From Candidatus Nomurabacteria bacterium UBA5155 (lineage in GTDB: Bacteria > Patescibacteriota > Minisyncoccia > Phycocordibacterales > UBA9973): a DNA stretch of 43,455 nucleotides. Positions 32,012 through 39,488 of the stretch are shown here, in pieces; the stretch's first letter is position 1, and every line of letters starts with the position of its first letter. The notes under the pieces were generated by a model. That model was not told the DNA's origin, did not search any database, and worked only from the letters and a program-made list of their open reading frames with translations. The position numbers and the translations under genes are program-made. The stretch covers positions 1-43,455 of the forward strand of contig DHXN01000002.1 of the NCBI GenBank assembly GCA_002413705.1, read 5' to 3'.

Positions 32012-33184
32012 ATGGATCAGAAAGGAAGCGGAAAGTTTGTCACGATCGTAGTTGTTGCTGTAGTCATTGCAGTAGCTTATTTCGGATGGCATGCATATAG
32101 CGAGACAGTTGTTCAAACATCTACCGTTTCGTCAGATATGCAAACCCAGCCCGCTGTAGCCGTATCGGCACCGTCCGTTGTTGTACCCCCGCCGGTGGTC
32201 ACGCACACCACCACTCCCGGTCATGTAAACGGTATTTATATTTCCAGCTGGAGTGCTGGTACGTCTTCCAGTATGGCCCATCTCAACAGCTTGCTTGATG
32301 GCGGCACACTCAATGCTGTCGTCATTGATATCAAAGATGCCACAGGTAAACTTTCATATGAACCACTTGATCCGACGTTGCTTGCCACCGGCGTCGGTAC
32401 CAAGCGCATTGCGCATCTCAATACGCTGATCCAGTCCCTGCACGACAGGCATATATATGTCATCGGCCGCATCTCGGTCTTCCAGGATCAGTTCTATCCG
32501 ACACTTCATCCAGAAAATGCTTTGCAAAATAGCAAAACTCACGGCGTGTGGAAGGATCCTAAAGGTTTGGCTTATCTTCAAGCCAACAATGCCGACGTCT
32601 GGCACTATACCGAAAGTATTGCCGAGGATGCCTATGCCCAAGGGTTTGACGAGATCAATCTTGACTATGTGCGTTTTCCTTCTGATGGCAATTTGAAGAA
32701 CATTGACGAAAGTACGTTCACTCAAAACAAGGAAGACACTATCGCATCATTCTTCGCCGACGTTGATACCACACTTCGTCAGAAAGATCACATCCCGCTC
32801 TCTGCAGATATTTTTGGACTGACGATGAGCGCCACTGATGATATGGGTATCGGACAGAAGCTTGAACTGATCGCGCCGCATGTTGACTATGTCTGCCCAA
32901 TGATCTATCCGTCACACTTTGCGAATGGCACATATGGATATAAAAATCCGGCTACACATCCGTATGACATGATTCACAAGGCGCTGACTGATGGCATGGC
33001 GAAACTTACTGCCGCAAATATTCCCACGACCAAACTTCGACCATGGCTGCAAGATTTCAATCTTGGTGCCGTCTATACAGCTCAGATGGTGCAAACTCAG
33101 ATCACCGCGACCAACGACGTTGGTCTGAAGTCATGGCTGATGTGGGACGCGTCGAACAAATACACTTCATCTGTGTACAAATAA
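32012..33184 (+). CDS. Secreted DUF4015-type glycoside-hydrolase-like protein
   Basis: 390 residues. An N-terminal membrane anchor (about 9-26) and a Pro/Val/Thr linker lead to a TIM-barrel domain (about 70-390) of the DUF4015 family: VNGIYISSWSAG, LNAVVIDIKDATGKLSYE, HIYVIGRISVFQD, GFDEINLDYVRFPSDG, LSADIFGL, DYVCPMIYPSHF, RPWLQDF and GLKSWLMWDASN. The family is thought to act on polysaccharides, by analogy with other barrel glycosidases; acidic residues in LDYVRFPSD and DIFG are candidates for catalysis. Substrate unknown. A TATACT box ends 11 bases before the ATG. Confidence 0.85.
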   Translation: MDQKGSGKFVTIVVVAVVIAVAYFGWHAYSETVVQTSTVSSDMQTQPAVAVSAPSVVVPPPVVTHTTTPGHVNGIYISSWSAGTSSSMAHLNSLLDGGTLNAVVIDIKDATGKLSYEPLDPTLLATGVGTKRIAHLNTLIQSLHDRHIYVIGRISVFQDQFYPTLHPENALQNSKTHGVWKDPKGLAYLQANNADVWHYTESIAEDAYAQGFDEINLDYVRFPSDGNLKNIDESTFTQNKEDTIASFFADVDTTLRQKDHIPLSADIFGLTMSATDDMGIGQKLELIAPHVDYVCPMIYPSHFANGTYGYKNPATHPYDMIHKALTDGMAKLTAANIPTTKLRPWLQDFNLGAVYTAQMVQTQITATNDVGLKSWLMWDASNKYTSSVYK

Positions 33185-33222
33185 TTGCTATACTAGTGGG
33201 GTTATTAATAACAAATATTTAT

Positions 33223-33285
33223 ATGGCCAAGGGCGTACGATCACAAAAGGAAGCGAAGAAACCAAAGAAGGAAAAAAAGAAATAG
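33223..33285 (+). CDS. 20-residue Lys-rich peptide
   Basis: An open frame of 20 codons starting MAKGVRSQKEAKKPKK and ending in a run of lysines. Ten of 20 residues are Lys or Arg if counted with the QKEAKKPKK core. The SQKEAKKPKK core resembles the start of a widespread small bacterial protein of about 50 residues. An extended -10 (TGCTATACT, 33189-33194) lies 28 bases before the ATG, and a strong terminator (33313-33342) follows, so it is a self-contained transcription unit. Function unknown; a nucleic-acid-binding role is only a guess from charge. Confidence 0.5.
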   Translation: MAKGVRSQKEAKKPKKEKKK

Positions 33286-33312
33286 TTCATTTTTCTTTCA
33301 AATATAATTTGC

Positions 33313-33342
33313 AAAAAAGAGTGGGTACTGCCACTCTTTTTT
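33313..33342. terminator. Terminator after the Lys-rich peptide gene
   Basis: A 12-bp perfect stem (AAAAAAGAGTGG with CCACTCTTTTTT) and six-base loop, with U-tract on the plus strand and a mirrored A-tract. Confidence 0.85.
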
Positions 33343-33418
33343 ACGTGTGTCGCCTCGAAAGCTGCGACAGGTTTCTAACAGTGCTATACTAGCGATATTA
33401 CTTAATAATAGATTTTAT

Positions 33419-33787
33419 ATGGAAGCACTATTCGTTATCGGTCACTTGGTTGTTGGTATTTATTTCTTGCAAAGTGGTATTAAACACTTTTTCAATACAA
33501 ATTATTTAGCAGGATATGCAGCATCCAAAGGTATTCCATTTGCTAAATTTTCTGTCATTGCTGCCGGAGTATTGTTTGCACTTGGCGGTATTTCTCTCAT
33601 CGGCTGGATTCGTCCCGATCTTGGTATTGGATTTATCGTGTTAGCACTTCTGCCGGTAACAACATTGATGCACAATTTTTGGGCTATCAAAGATCCGATG
33701 CAGCGCGCCAATGAAGAAATTAATTTTGGAAAAAATATTGTATTGATCGGATCACTACTTCTCTTGCTGGCATTTATTTTGGCATAA
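33419..33787 (+). CDS. DoxX-family membrane protein
   Basis: 122 residues with four hydrophobic segments (about 3-20, 44-63, 68-88, 101-121). The N-terminal GIYFLQSGIKHFFNTNYLAGYAASKGIPF, and the later ALLPVTTLMHNFW are typical of DoxX proteins, which take part in redox or thiosulfate/quinone-related membrane processes; the exact role is unclear. The frame is open from 33347, but the ATG at 33419 is preferred: it follows an extended -10 (TATACT 33385-33390) by 28 bases, the same spacing as in the Lys-rich peptide gene. The EVE-domain gene starts 12 bases after its stop. Confidence 0.85.
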   Translation: MEALFVIGHLVVGIYFLQSGIKHFFNTNYLAGYAASKGIPFAKFSVIAAGVLFALGGISLIGWIRPDLGIGFIVLALLPVTTLMHNFWAIKDPMQRANEEINFGKNIVLIGSLLLLLAFILA

Positions 33788-33799
33788 TAATTTATTCAC

Positions 33800-34258
33800 A
33801 TGCAGTACTGGTTGTTGAAAAGCGAAGGAGATTGTTATTCAATTGATGATTTGAAGCGTGATAAACAAACAGCCTGGACCGGTGTACGAAATTATCAAGC
33901 GCGCAACTTTATGCGTGATTCAATAAAAAAGGGCGACCTTGCCATTTTTTATCATTCCAGCAGCAAGCCGACGGGAGTGTACGGTGTCGCAAAAATTGTC
34001 AGCACTGCTCATGCTGATGAGACACAATTTGATTGCAAAGATGCTCACTATGATCCGACGAGCAAGAAAACAGATCCGCGCTGGATGTGCGTCGATATTG
34101 CATTTGTAAAAAAGTTTACAGAACCAGTATCGCTAGAAGAAATTAAACATGATCCTCATCTTGAGGGCATGATGGTGCGCGCTCAAGGCAGTCGTCTTTC
34201 GGTGCAACCAGTTTCAGAAAAACATTTCAACTATATCGTTGAAGAAATGACGAAATAA
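33800..34258 (+). CDS. EVE-domain protein (modified-base reader family)
   Basis: 152 residues, a single EVE domain of the thymocyte nuclear protein 1 (Thy28) type: YWLLKSEGDCYSIDDL, TAWTGVRNYQARNFMRD, KGDLAIFYHSS, GVYGVAKIVS, DPRWMCVDIAF. EVE belongs to the PUA-like fold and is known in relatives to bind 5-methylcytosine or other modified bases. The start has no Shine-Dalgarno sequence and the gene likely shares the doxX transcript. The presence of two C5 methyltransferases in the same window makes a modified-DNA ligand conceivable, but the genes are 4 kb apart and this is inference. Confidence 0.88.
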   Translation: MQYWLLKSEGDCYSIDDLKRDKQTAWTGVRNYQARNFMRDSIKKGDLAIFYHSSSKPTGVYGVAKIVSTAHADETQFDCKDAHYDPTSKKTDPRWMCVDIAFVKKFTEPVSLEEIKHDPHLEGMMVRAQGSRLSVQPVSEKHFNYIVEEMTK

Positions 34259-34306
34259 TAATTCCTGTACTTTTTTAATTCATAATTCAGAGTACAATCA
34301 TGGTAT

Positions 34307-34867
34307 ATGAAGGTTATCTACTTGGGCGCGGGCGGGTTTTGGACCATTGAAGCTGTGTATCAAAAAGTAAAAGGAGTGGAAGAAGTCATTCCTGGGTACA
34401 TGGGTGGCAGCGTGGACAATCCAAGTTATGAGGCAGTGGCGACCGGAGCAACCGGTCATGCTGAGGTGGTGAAAATAGTCTATGACGACACTGTTATCAC
34501 CATGGAAGATATTCTCAATATATTTTTTGCCACACACGACGCATCAGCCCCCAATCATGTTGGAAGTGGCATTGGGTCTCAATACCGTTCCGTTATTTTT
34601 TATACCGAAGATAGTGACGGAGAAGCGACAGATCAAGAAAATGGAATGGACATAGCACCGATACAACGCTCGATAGAACGGATGCAAAACGCATTCCCCG
34701 AAGGTGTGACTGTTGGTACACGAGTCATGTCTGCTGTGCAATTTTATCCCGCCGAAGAGTCGCACTATCGCTTTTATGAACAAAACCCTGATAGTCCTTA
34801 TGCGCAGACAGTCATCACACCAAAATTGAAAGAAGTCAAAGATCGTTTCTTGAATTTATTTTTATAA
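34307..34867 (+). CDS. MsrA-like protein lacking the catalytic cysteine
   Basis: 186 residues with clear MsrA family features: GGFWTIEA, VIPGYMGGSVDNPSYEAV, TGHAEVVKIVYDD, IGSQYRSVIFY, AVQFYPAEESHYRFYEQNP. Methionine sulfoxide reductase A uses the Cys in GCFW as nucleophile. Here the residue is Gly10 (codon GGG at 34334-34336), and the protein contains no cysteine anywhere. The next conserved loop also deviates (HDASAPNH instead of a HDPT-type motif). It is therefore probably not an active reductase. Frame is intact over the full domain, so it is not a decaying pseudogene. A TACAAT box ends eight bases before the ATG. Confidence 0.85.
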   Translation: MKVIYLGAGGFWTIEAVYQKVKGVEEVIPGYMGGSVDNPSYEAVATGATGHAEVVKIVYDDTVITMEDILNIFFATHDASAPNHVGSGIGSQYRSVIFYTEDSDGEATDQENGMDIAPIQRSIERMQNAFPEGVTVGTRVMSAVQFYPAEESHYRFYEQNPDSPYAQTVITPKLKEVKDRFLNLFL

Positions 34868-34948
34868 TTTCTTTGGATAGTCTTGATACATCATTTTGTA
34901 TGATGATACCGTGGCTGCCACAATAATTAAATCTGCTATACTTATGGC

Positions 34949-36910
34949 ATGACTGTACCGTACGATCCCGAACATATTACGTACTTTGCTGAAACTGATT
35001 ATCGCAATCAGCGAACCCGTTTTGGGATTAAAAGCCGCGACCGTACTCGCCACATGTACGTGATCGGAAAATCCGGTGTCGGTAAATCCACACTGCTCGA
35101 AAATATGGCTATTCAAGACATCGCTCGCGGTGAAGGTTTGGCAATACTCGACCCTCATGGCAGCTTCGCAGAAAAAATGCTCGACTATATTCCTGAACAT
35201 CGTATTAAAGACGTGATTTATTTTGCGCCGTTCGATACGGAAAACCCTATCTCATTCAACGTATTGGAAGATGTTGGTGCTGATAAACGCCACTTTGTTG
35301 CCTCAGGTTTAATGAGTACGTTTAAGAAAATTTGGGTGGATGCATGGAGTGCTCGTATGGAGTACATCTTGAACAATATCTTGTTGGCATTGCTTGAATC
35401 TCCTGATGCCACATTGCTTGGCGTGAACCGCATGTTGTCTGATAAGCCGTTTCGAGAAAAGACCGTTGCTGGCGTTACTGATCCTGGTGTTAAAGCCTTT
35501 TGGACGGATGAATTTGCCAAGTATGGCGACCGTTATATGCAAGAAGCTGGCGCTGCTATTCAAAACAAAATCGGTCAGTTTACTGCTAGTCCGCTGATTC
35601 GAAATCTGATTGGTCAGCCAAAGTCGAGTTTTGATATTCGTGATGCCATGGACAATCAAAAGATCCTGATCGTAAACCTTTCCAAGGGCCGTATCGGTGA
35701 ACAAAATACCAGCTTGCTCGGCAGTATGATCATCACCAAAATTTATTTGGCTGCGATGAGTCGCGCTGATGCCAGCCCCACTCGTCTGGCGGAACTACCA
35801 AACTTTTATTTCTACGTCGATGAATTCCAATCATTCGCCAATGAATCTTTTGCCAACATTTTGTCAGAAGCACGTAAGTATAAACTGGCGCTTGTGATTG
35901 CTCACCAGTACGTGGCGCAAATGGAAGAGCCGGTGCGTGATGCTGTCTTTGGCAACGTCGGTACTAGTATTAGTTTCCGTGTTGGACCGCTTGATGGAGA
36001 ATTAATGGAAAAGGTTTTTGCTCCGCAGTTTACTGCCAATGATTTAGTGAATCTGGGCATGGCTCAGATTTACCTGTCGCTACTGATCAATGATATGGGC
36101 TCGTCACCGTTTTCTGCTCGCACTTTGCCGCCAGTACCGCAACCAACGGTGAACTATCGCGATGACGTGATTGAATCTTCTCGCACACACTATGCCCAAC
36201 CGCGAGATATCGTTGAAAAAAATATTAATGATTGGTTTGGCAAAGACGCTGCTCCGCAAACAGACAAACCTCAACGTCAGTATGATTCTCAGCAACGCCC
36301 CGATACTCGACCACCCCAGTCTTACCAACCACGCAATGACTATCAAAAAAAGCCAGTGATTTCTGCTCCTACTCCTACTCCTACTTCCACGCATGCGCCA
36401 TTCAAAAAAGCCTTTTCTGCCACACCTCCGGTCATTCAGCGAGAAGAATTGTCTGCACCAACACCATCTCCTGCTGTTCGAGTATTTCGTCCAATTGCCA
36501 AAGATCCGACACAGGTGAAGAAACCGATGACAACTTTTGCCATGCAAAACAACCCTGTTGTTACGGAACAACCAAAGGAGACGATGACACCTGCTGCACT
36601 TTCCGACTTATTGGCGAGCCTTGATATATCAAATCATCCTGCAACCACAGCTATGCCTACACCGGCACCGACTGCTGCGCCGAGTCCTTTTGGTGGAGAA
36701 AAAACATTACGCGAAGCTATTCCTCCAGTGAAAATGGCAGAACGCGGTCCGACAGAAAAAAATAGAGATCTATTGAAAGCAGCATTGCTAAATGCCGTTG
36801 GTACTGCGACTCCGAAGCCAAGTACTCCGCCACCTGCCGCTGCTTCTGAAACACTTACTACGCAACCACAAGAAATTCCTTATCAAACATTACGTAAAAT
36901 CTTGGAGTAA
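34949..36910 (+). CDS. VirD4/TraD-like DNA-translocase ATPase
   Basis: 653 residues. A P-loop ATPase domain (about 30-390) with Walker A GKSGVGKST (40-48), AILDPHGSF, Walker B NFYFYVDEFQSF (about 285-296) and SEARKYKLALVIAHQYVAQ is of the type IV secretion coupling-protein/HerA-FtsK class. The N-terminal membrane helices of VirD4 are absent. The C-terminal third (about 410-640) is Pro/Ala/Thr/Gln-rich and probably disordered. No relaxase or VirB4-like gene is adjacent. In CPR genomes such orphan ATPases are common and are suggested to move DNA or power pilus-like machines. TG-C-TATACT ends six bases before the ATG; the lamin-tail gene starts five bases after the stop. Confidence 0.85.
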   Translation: MTVPYDPEHITYFAETDYRNQRTRFGIKSRDRTRHMYVIGKSGVGKSTLLENMAIQDIARGEGLAILDPHGSFAEKMLDYIPEHRIKDVIYFAPFDTENPISFNVLEDVGADKRHFVASGLMSTFKKIWVDAWSARMEYILNNILLALLESPDATLLGVNRMLSDKPFREKTVAGVTDPGVKAFWTDEFAKYGDRYMQEAGAAIQNKIGQFTASPLIRNLIGQPKSSFDIRDAMDNQKILIVNLSKGRIGEQNTSLLGSMIITKIYLAAMSRADASPTRLAELPNFYFYVDEFQSFANESFANILSEARKYKLALVIAHQYVAQMEEPVRDAVFGNVGTSISFRVGPLDGELMEKVFAPQFTANDLVNLGMAQIYLSLLINDMGSSPFSARTLPPVPQPTVNYRDDVIESSRTHYAQPRDIVEKNINDWFGKDAAPQTDKPQRQYDSQQRPDTRPPQSYQPRNDYQKKPVISAPTPTPTSTHAPFKKAFSATPPVIQREELSAPTPSPAVRVFRPIAKDPTQVKKPMTTFAMQNNPVVTEQPKETMTPAALSDLLASLDISNHPATTAMPTPAPTAAPSPFGGEKTLREAIPPVKMAERGPTEKNRDLLKAALLNAVGTATPKPSTPPPAAASETLTTQPQEIPYQTLRKILE

Positions 36911-36915
36911 TACAC

Positions 36916-38067
36916 ATGAATATAAAATACCCCATATCGGCCTTTTTTGGCGCGCTCTTTTTCTCCGTACTCATACCAACCGTTACATTGGCTGATGTAA
37001 AAATAAATGAAGTTGCCTGGATGGGTACCACTAAAAGTCAATACAGTGAATGGCTTGAATTGTATAACAATGGCAGTGACGCAGTATCGCTCGCGGGATG
37101 GAAGCTTTATACCGGCACTGATGTCATGTACACACTGGCTAAATCAATTCCTGCCGATAGCTACTTGTTAGTTGAACGCACCACTGCCAGCGCCCCAGAC
37201 GCTGTACCTGGTATTTCTGATGAGTCTGGGCCATTTGCAGCAGGAGGGTTGAGTAATGTCGGAGAAAATCTTTCTCTAAAAGATGCCAGCGGCATTGTCA
37301 TGGATTCACTGTCATTTGCCAGCGACTGGCCGGCAGGAGATGTAGATACAAAAGATACCATGCAATGGAACGGGTCAAAATGGATCACCGCACCCGGCAC
37401 GCCTGATGCTGTAAATGCAACAGTAACAGTGACAACAATTCCTCCTCCGTCAACAGGTTCTAGTTCATCCTCTGCAAGCTCAACCAAAAAAACACCTTCA
37501 TCCAGTTTAAAAACCGTCACGACAACATCGAAACTCAGCGTCACTGCGCCAAAAAATATATTTCAAGGAGTGCACAATGAATTTGATGCGACCGTTGTCA
37601 TGCCCGACACATTGAAAACACCTCAAGGCTATTTCTACTGGAATATGGGAGACGGCACAACATATATGCAGTCTGTGTTGAGTCCGATAGGGTATACCTA
37701 TCACTATGCCGGCACCTATACCGTCAGTTTGTCGTACTATTCTTCACCGCAAGCATCGCAGCCATTTATGCAGGCCACCGCTTTAGCAGCAGTCGCTGTG
37801 CCGATTGTAACACTGACAGCGCTCAATAACGGAGCAGTATTAGAAATCACCAATGCCGGCACCAAAGCAATGGACATAGGGCAGTGGCCGATCAGTACAA
37901 CATTTGGTACGCGATCACTGCCGCCGCTGACTATCATTGCCGCCAAAGCGCACGTTATCGTTCCTGCTCAGTCACTAGGTCTGACTTCAATACAAAATCC
38001 AACACTCAGCACACCTGATGGAAATCCTGTGTTGAATAAGGCAGTGAAAGTAACTAAAAAGAAATAA
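36916..38067 (+). CDS. Secreted lamin-tail domain protein with PKD-like domain
   Basis: 383 residues. Signal peptide (1-26, ending TLA-DV), then a lamin-tail domain (about 28-150: VKINEVAWMG, EWLELYNNGSDAVSLAGWKLY, LLVERTT, GENLSLKDASG), a Ser/Thr-rich linker (about 170-205), and a PKD-like beta-sandwich (about 210-295: GYFYWNMGDGT, YTYHYAGTYTVSLSY). A second lamin-tail-like stretch may follow (about 300-375). Both domain types mediate binding at the cell surface or in secreted nucleases. No catalytic domain is visible. It is co-directional with and five bases after the VirD4-like gene, which suggests a shared transcript, and it ends at a strong terminator. Confidence 0.82.
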   Translation: MNIKYPISAFFGALFFSVLIPTVTLADVKINEVAWMGTTKSQYSEWLELYNNGSDAVSLAGWKLYTGTDVMYTLAKSIPADSYLLVERTTASAPDAVPGISDESGPFAAGGLSNVGENLSLKDASGIVMDSLSFASDWPAGDVDTKDTMQWNGSKWITAPGTPDAVNATVTVTTIPPPSTGSSSSSASSTKKTPSSSLKTVTTTSKLSVTAPKNIFQGVHNEFDATVVMPDTLKTPQGYFYWNMGDGTTYMQSVLSPIGYTYHYAGTYTVSLSYYSSPQASQPFMQATALAAVAVPIVTLTALNNGAVLEITNAGTKAMDIGQWPISTTFGTRSLPPLTIIAAKAHVIVPAQSLGLTSIQNPTLSTPDGNPVLNKAVKVTKKK

Positions 38068-38079
38068 TACGAACCATAC

Positions 38080-38118
38080 AAAAACAACGCCGTCATATTG
38101 TATGACGGCGTTGTTTTT
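38080..38118. terminator. Strong bidirectional terminator between convergent genes
   Basis: An 18-bp perfect stem (38080-38097 with 38101-38118), three-base loop TTG, A5 on the left and T5 on the right. It ends the lamin-tail gene on the plus strand and the DUF5667-like gene on the minus strand. Confidence 0.88.
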
Positions 38119-38148
38119 GATATAGCCTTGTTTTACTCCTTGCACTTT

Positions 38149-38916
38149 TTAAGGTGCGACAGGAGTAATAGAAGGAGTGGTGACAGAAGCACTTTGCGTT
38201 GCTGAAGCTTGCAGCGCAGCACTTGCATTAGTCGGCACTGCGTTTACAGCAGCATTAAGCGTATCGATTTCTTGTGAAATAATTTGGGCTTCTTGATTAG
38301 AAACTTTTTGCAACGTTGTGTCCACGGTTTTCAAAGCATCTGCTTTACCGGTGTCTTTGCTGTTTGTACTGTCAGGAGTATTTTGAATTGCCGTCTTGTT
38401 GGCTTTCAATGTTTGTTCCAGCGATGCGGTGACAGTCAGTGCCGTGCCTGGTGCAAGTGTAGTTAAATCTACAGACAGTGCCGCCACATGATCGTTGATG
38501 GCATTTTCCGCGATAGCTTGTTTGGCCTGGGTGAGATTACTTGATTGTGCAAGTGTTTGAATTTCACCGACACGAGCCTCAATGCGATTTTGTTGGAATA
38601 AAACTTTTTCTTCAGGAGTTTTCAAAAATAGTCCTTTTACTTCTTCATTAACATTGATTTTAAATGAGTACAAAGGGTCACCGGGCAACGCATTGTTTGC
38701 AACCGCTGACACGCTACCAGCAATAAATACTACGAAAAGCATACTTGAAAGAGCAATACGCAGACCGTGTTGCACGCCGCGTTTGAAGAAAGAATCAGTT
38801 ATCAATATTGGACTGGCAATAGTAATGCGCGCAGCATGTGCCCGCAGCAAATTACGCTCTTCAGTGGTGAGAGTGATATGCTTTAATGCTTTCAGTTTTG
38901 CTAGTTTATTTTCCAT
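38149..38916 (-). CDS. DUF5667-like membrane protein, probable sigma-factor partner
   Basis: 255 residues from the ATG at 38916. A short cytoplasmic N-terminus (about 1-50) is followed by a transmembrane helix (about 51-74, LSSMLFVVFIAGSVSAVA) and the motif NNALPGDPLYSFKINVNEEV, characteristic of DUF5667-type extracytoplasmic domains. The C-terminal part (about 95-240) is helical and rich in Ala, Gln and Thr. Its ATG lies within the 3' end of the sigma gene (11-base overlap), the usual sigma/anti-sigma arrangement, so it probably sequesters the sigma factor at the membrane. An alternative start 12 codons upstream overlaps the sigma gene further and is less likely. Confidence 0.75.
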   Translation of the reverse strand: MENKLAKLKALKHITLTTEERNLLRAHAARITIASPILITDSFFKRGVQHGLRIALSSMLFVVFIAGSVSAVANNALPGDPLYSFKINVNEEVKGLFLKTPEEKVLFQQNRIEARVGEIQTLAQSSNLTQAKQAIAENAINDHVAALSVDLTTLAPGTALTVTASLEQTLKANKTAIQNTPDSTNSKDTGKADALKTVDTTLQKVSNQEAQIISQEIDTLNAAVNAVPTNASAALQASATQSASVTTPSITPVAP

Positions 38917-39433
38917 ATGTTTGGTCAAAATTGACACGAAGTTTTTTAACAATGCGATGAATTCTGACAGTCATGGCATTGACGCTTTTCCCATAGAGTT
39001 CGGCAATTGCTTCAATCGGTTTTTCTTCCGTGTATCTCAAGTAAATGATCTGCTGACTTTCTTCATCCAGTGTTTCGAGCAATACTCGCACTGTTTCAAT
39101 ATCATCTCCGCGAAATACTTCATCGACAGTATTCGACGAACCCGGATCAAATCCAGCTTCCATCAAAGTGTCGAGCGACGCTGACTTTGATTTTTTAAAA
39201 AAGTCGATCACCGCATTTCGAGCAGTTCGATACAGAAACGCCTCGTCATGTTCTATTGTTTTGCCGGAAGCAAGGTACAGCCACGTTTTGGTAAACGTAT
39301 CTTGAGTGATATCAAGAGCCACTGCGCGATTCGTCACCCGAAAGTAAATAAATCGAAAAATGGCATCCTGATTGCGCTCCACCATGTCAAAAAAGTGCTG
39401 TTCCTTGTCCTTAGACGATTCATCGCGGTCCAT
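38906..39433 (-). CDS. ECF-type RNA polymerase sigma factor
   Basis: 175 residues with sigma region 2 (about 18-75: MVERNQDAIFRFIYFRVTNRAVALDITQDTFTKTW, then AFLYRTARNAVIDFFKK) and region 4 (about 117-170: LETLDEESQQIIYLRYTEEKPIEAIAELYGKS, then VRIHRIVKKLR). Regions 1.1 and 3 are missing, so it is of the extracytoplasmic-function class. A TATACT box ends six bases before the ATG at 39433, while a GTG five codons further up would include that box. It overlaps the DUF5667-like gene and is divergent from the NDH-2-like gene across 55 bases, which may be a regulatory target. Confidence 0.9.
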   Translation of the reverse strand: MDRDESSKDKEQHFFDMVERNQDAIFRFIYFRVTNRAVALDITQDTFTKTWLYLASGKTIEHDEAFLYRTARNAVIDFFKKSKSASLDTLMEAGFDPGSSNTVDEVFRGDDIETVRVLLETLDEESQQIIYLRYTEEKPIEAIAELYGKSVNAMTVRIHRIVKKLRVNFDQTYGK

Positions 39434-39488
39434 ATTACAAGTATACACAACAATAGGGCTTTAAGGCAGTTTTTGGTATACTTTCGCG

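Noticed and set aside
34307..34867. Frameshift or sequencing error as the reason for the missing MsrA cysteine
   Set aside because: The frame is intact throughout, a single-base error could not turn GGG into a Cys codon without also matching TGG-type changes (TGT/TGC need two changes), and the neighbouring HDASAPNH loop is also divergent.
36104..36571. Minus-strand open frame of 155 codons, Arg/Ser-rich
   Set aside because: Shadow of the Pro/Thr-rich tail of the VirD4-like gene; its composition follows from antisense of Pro and Thr codons.
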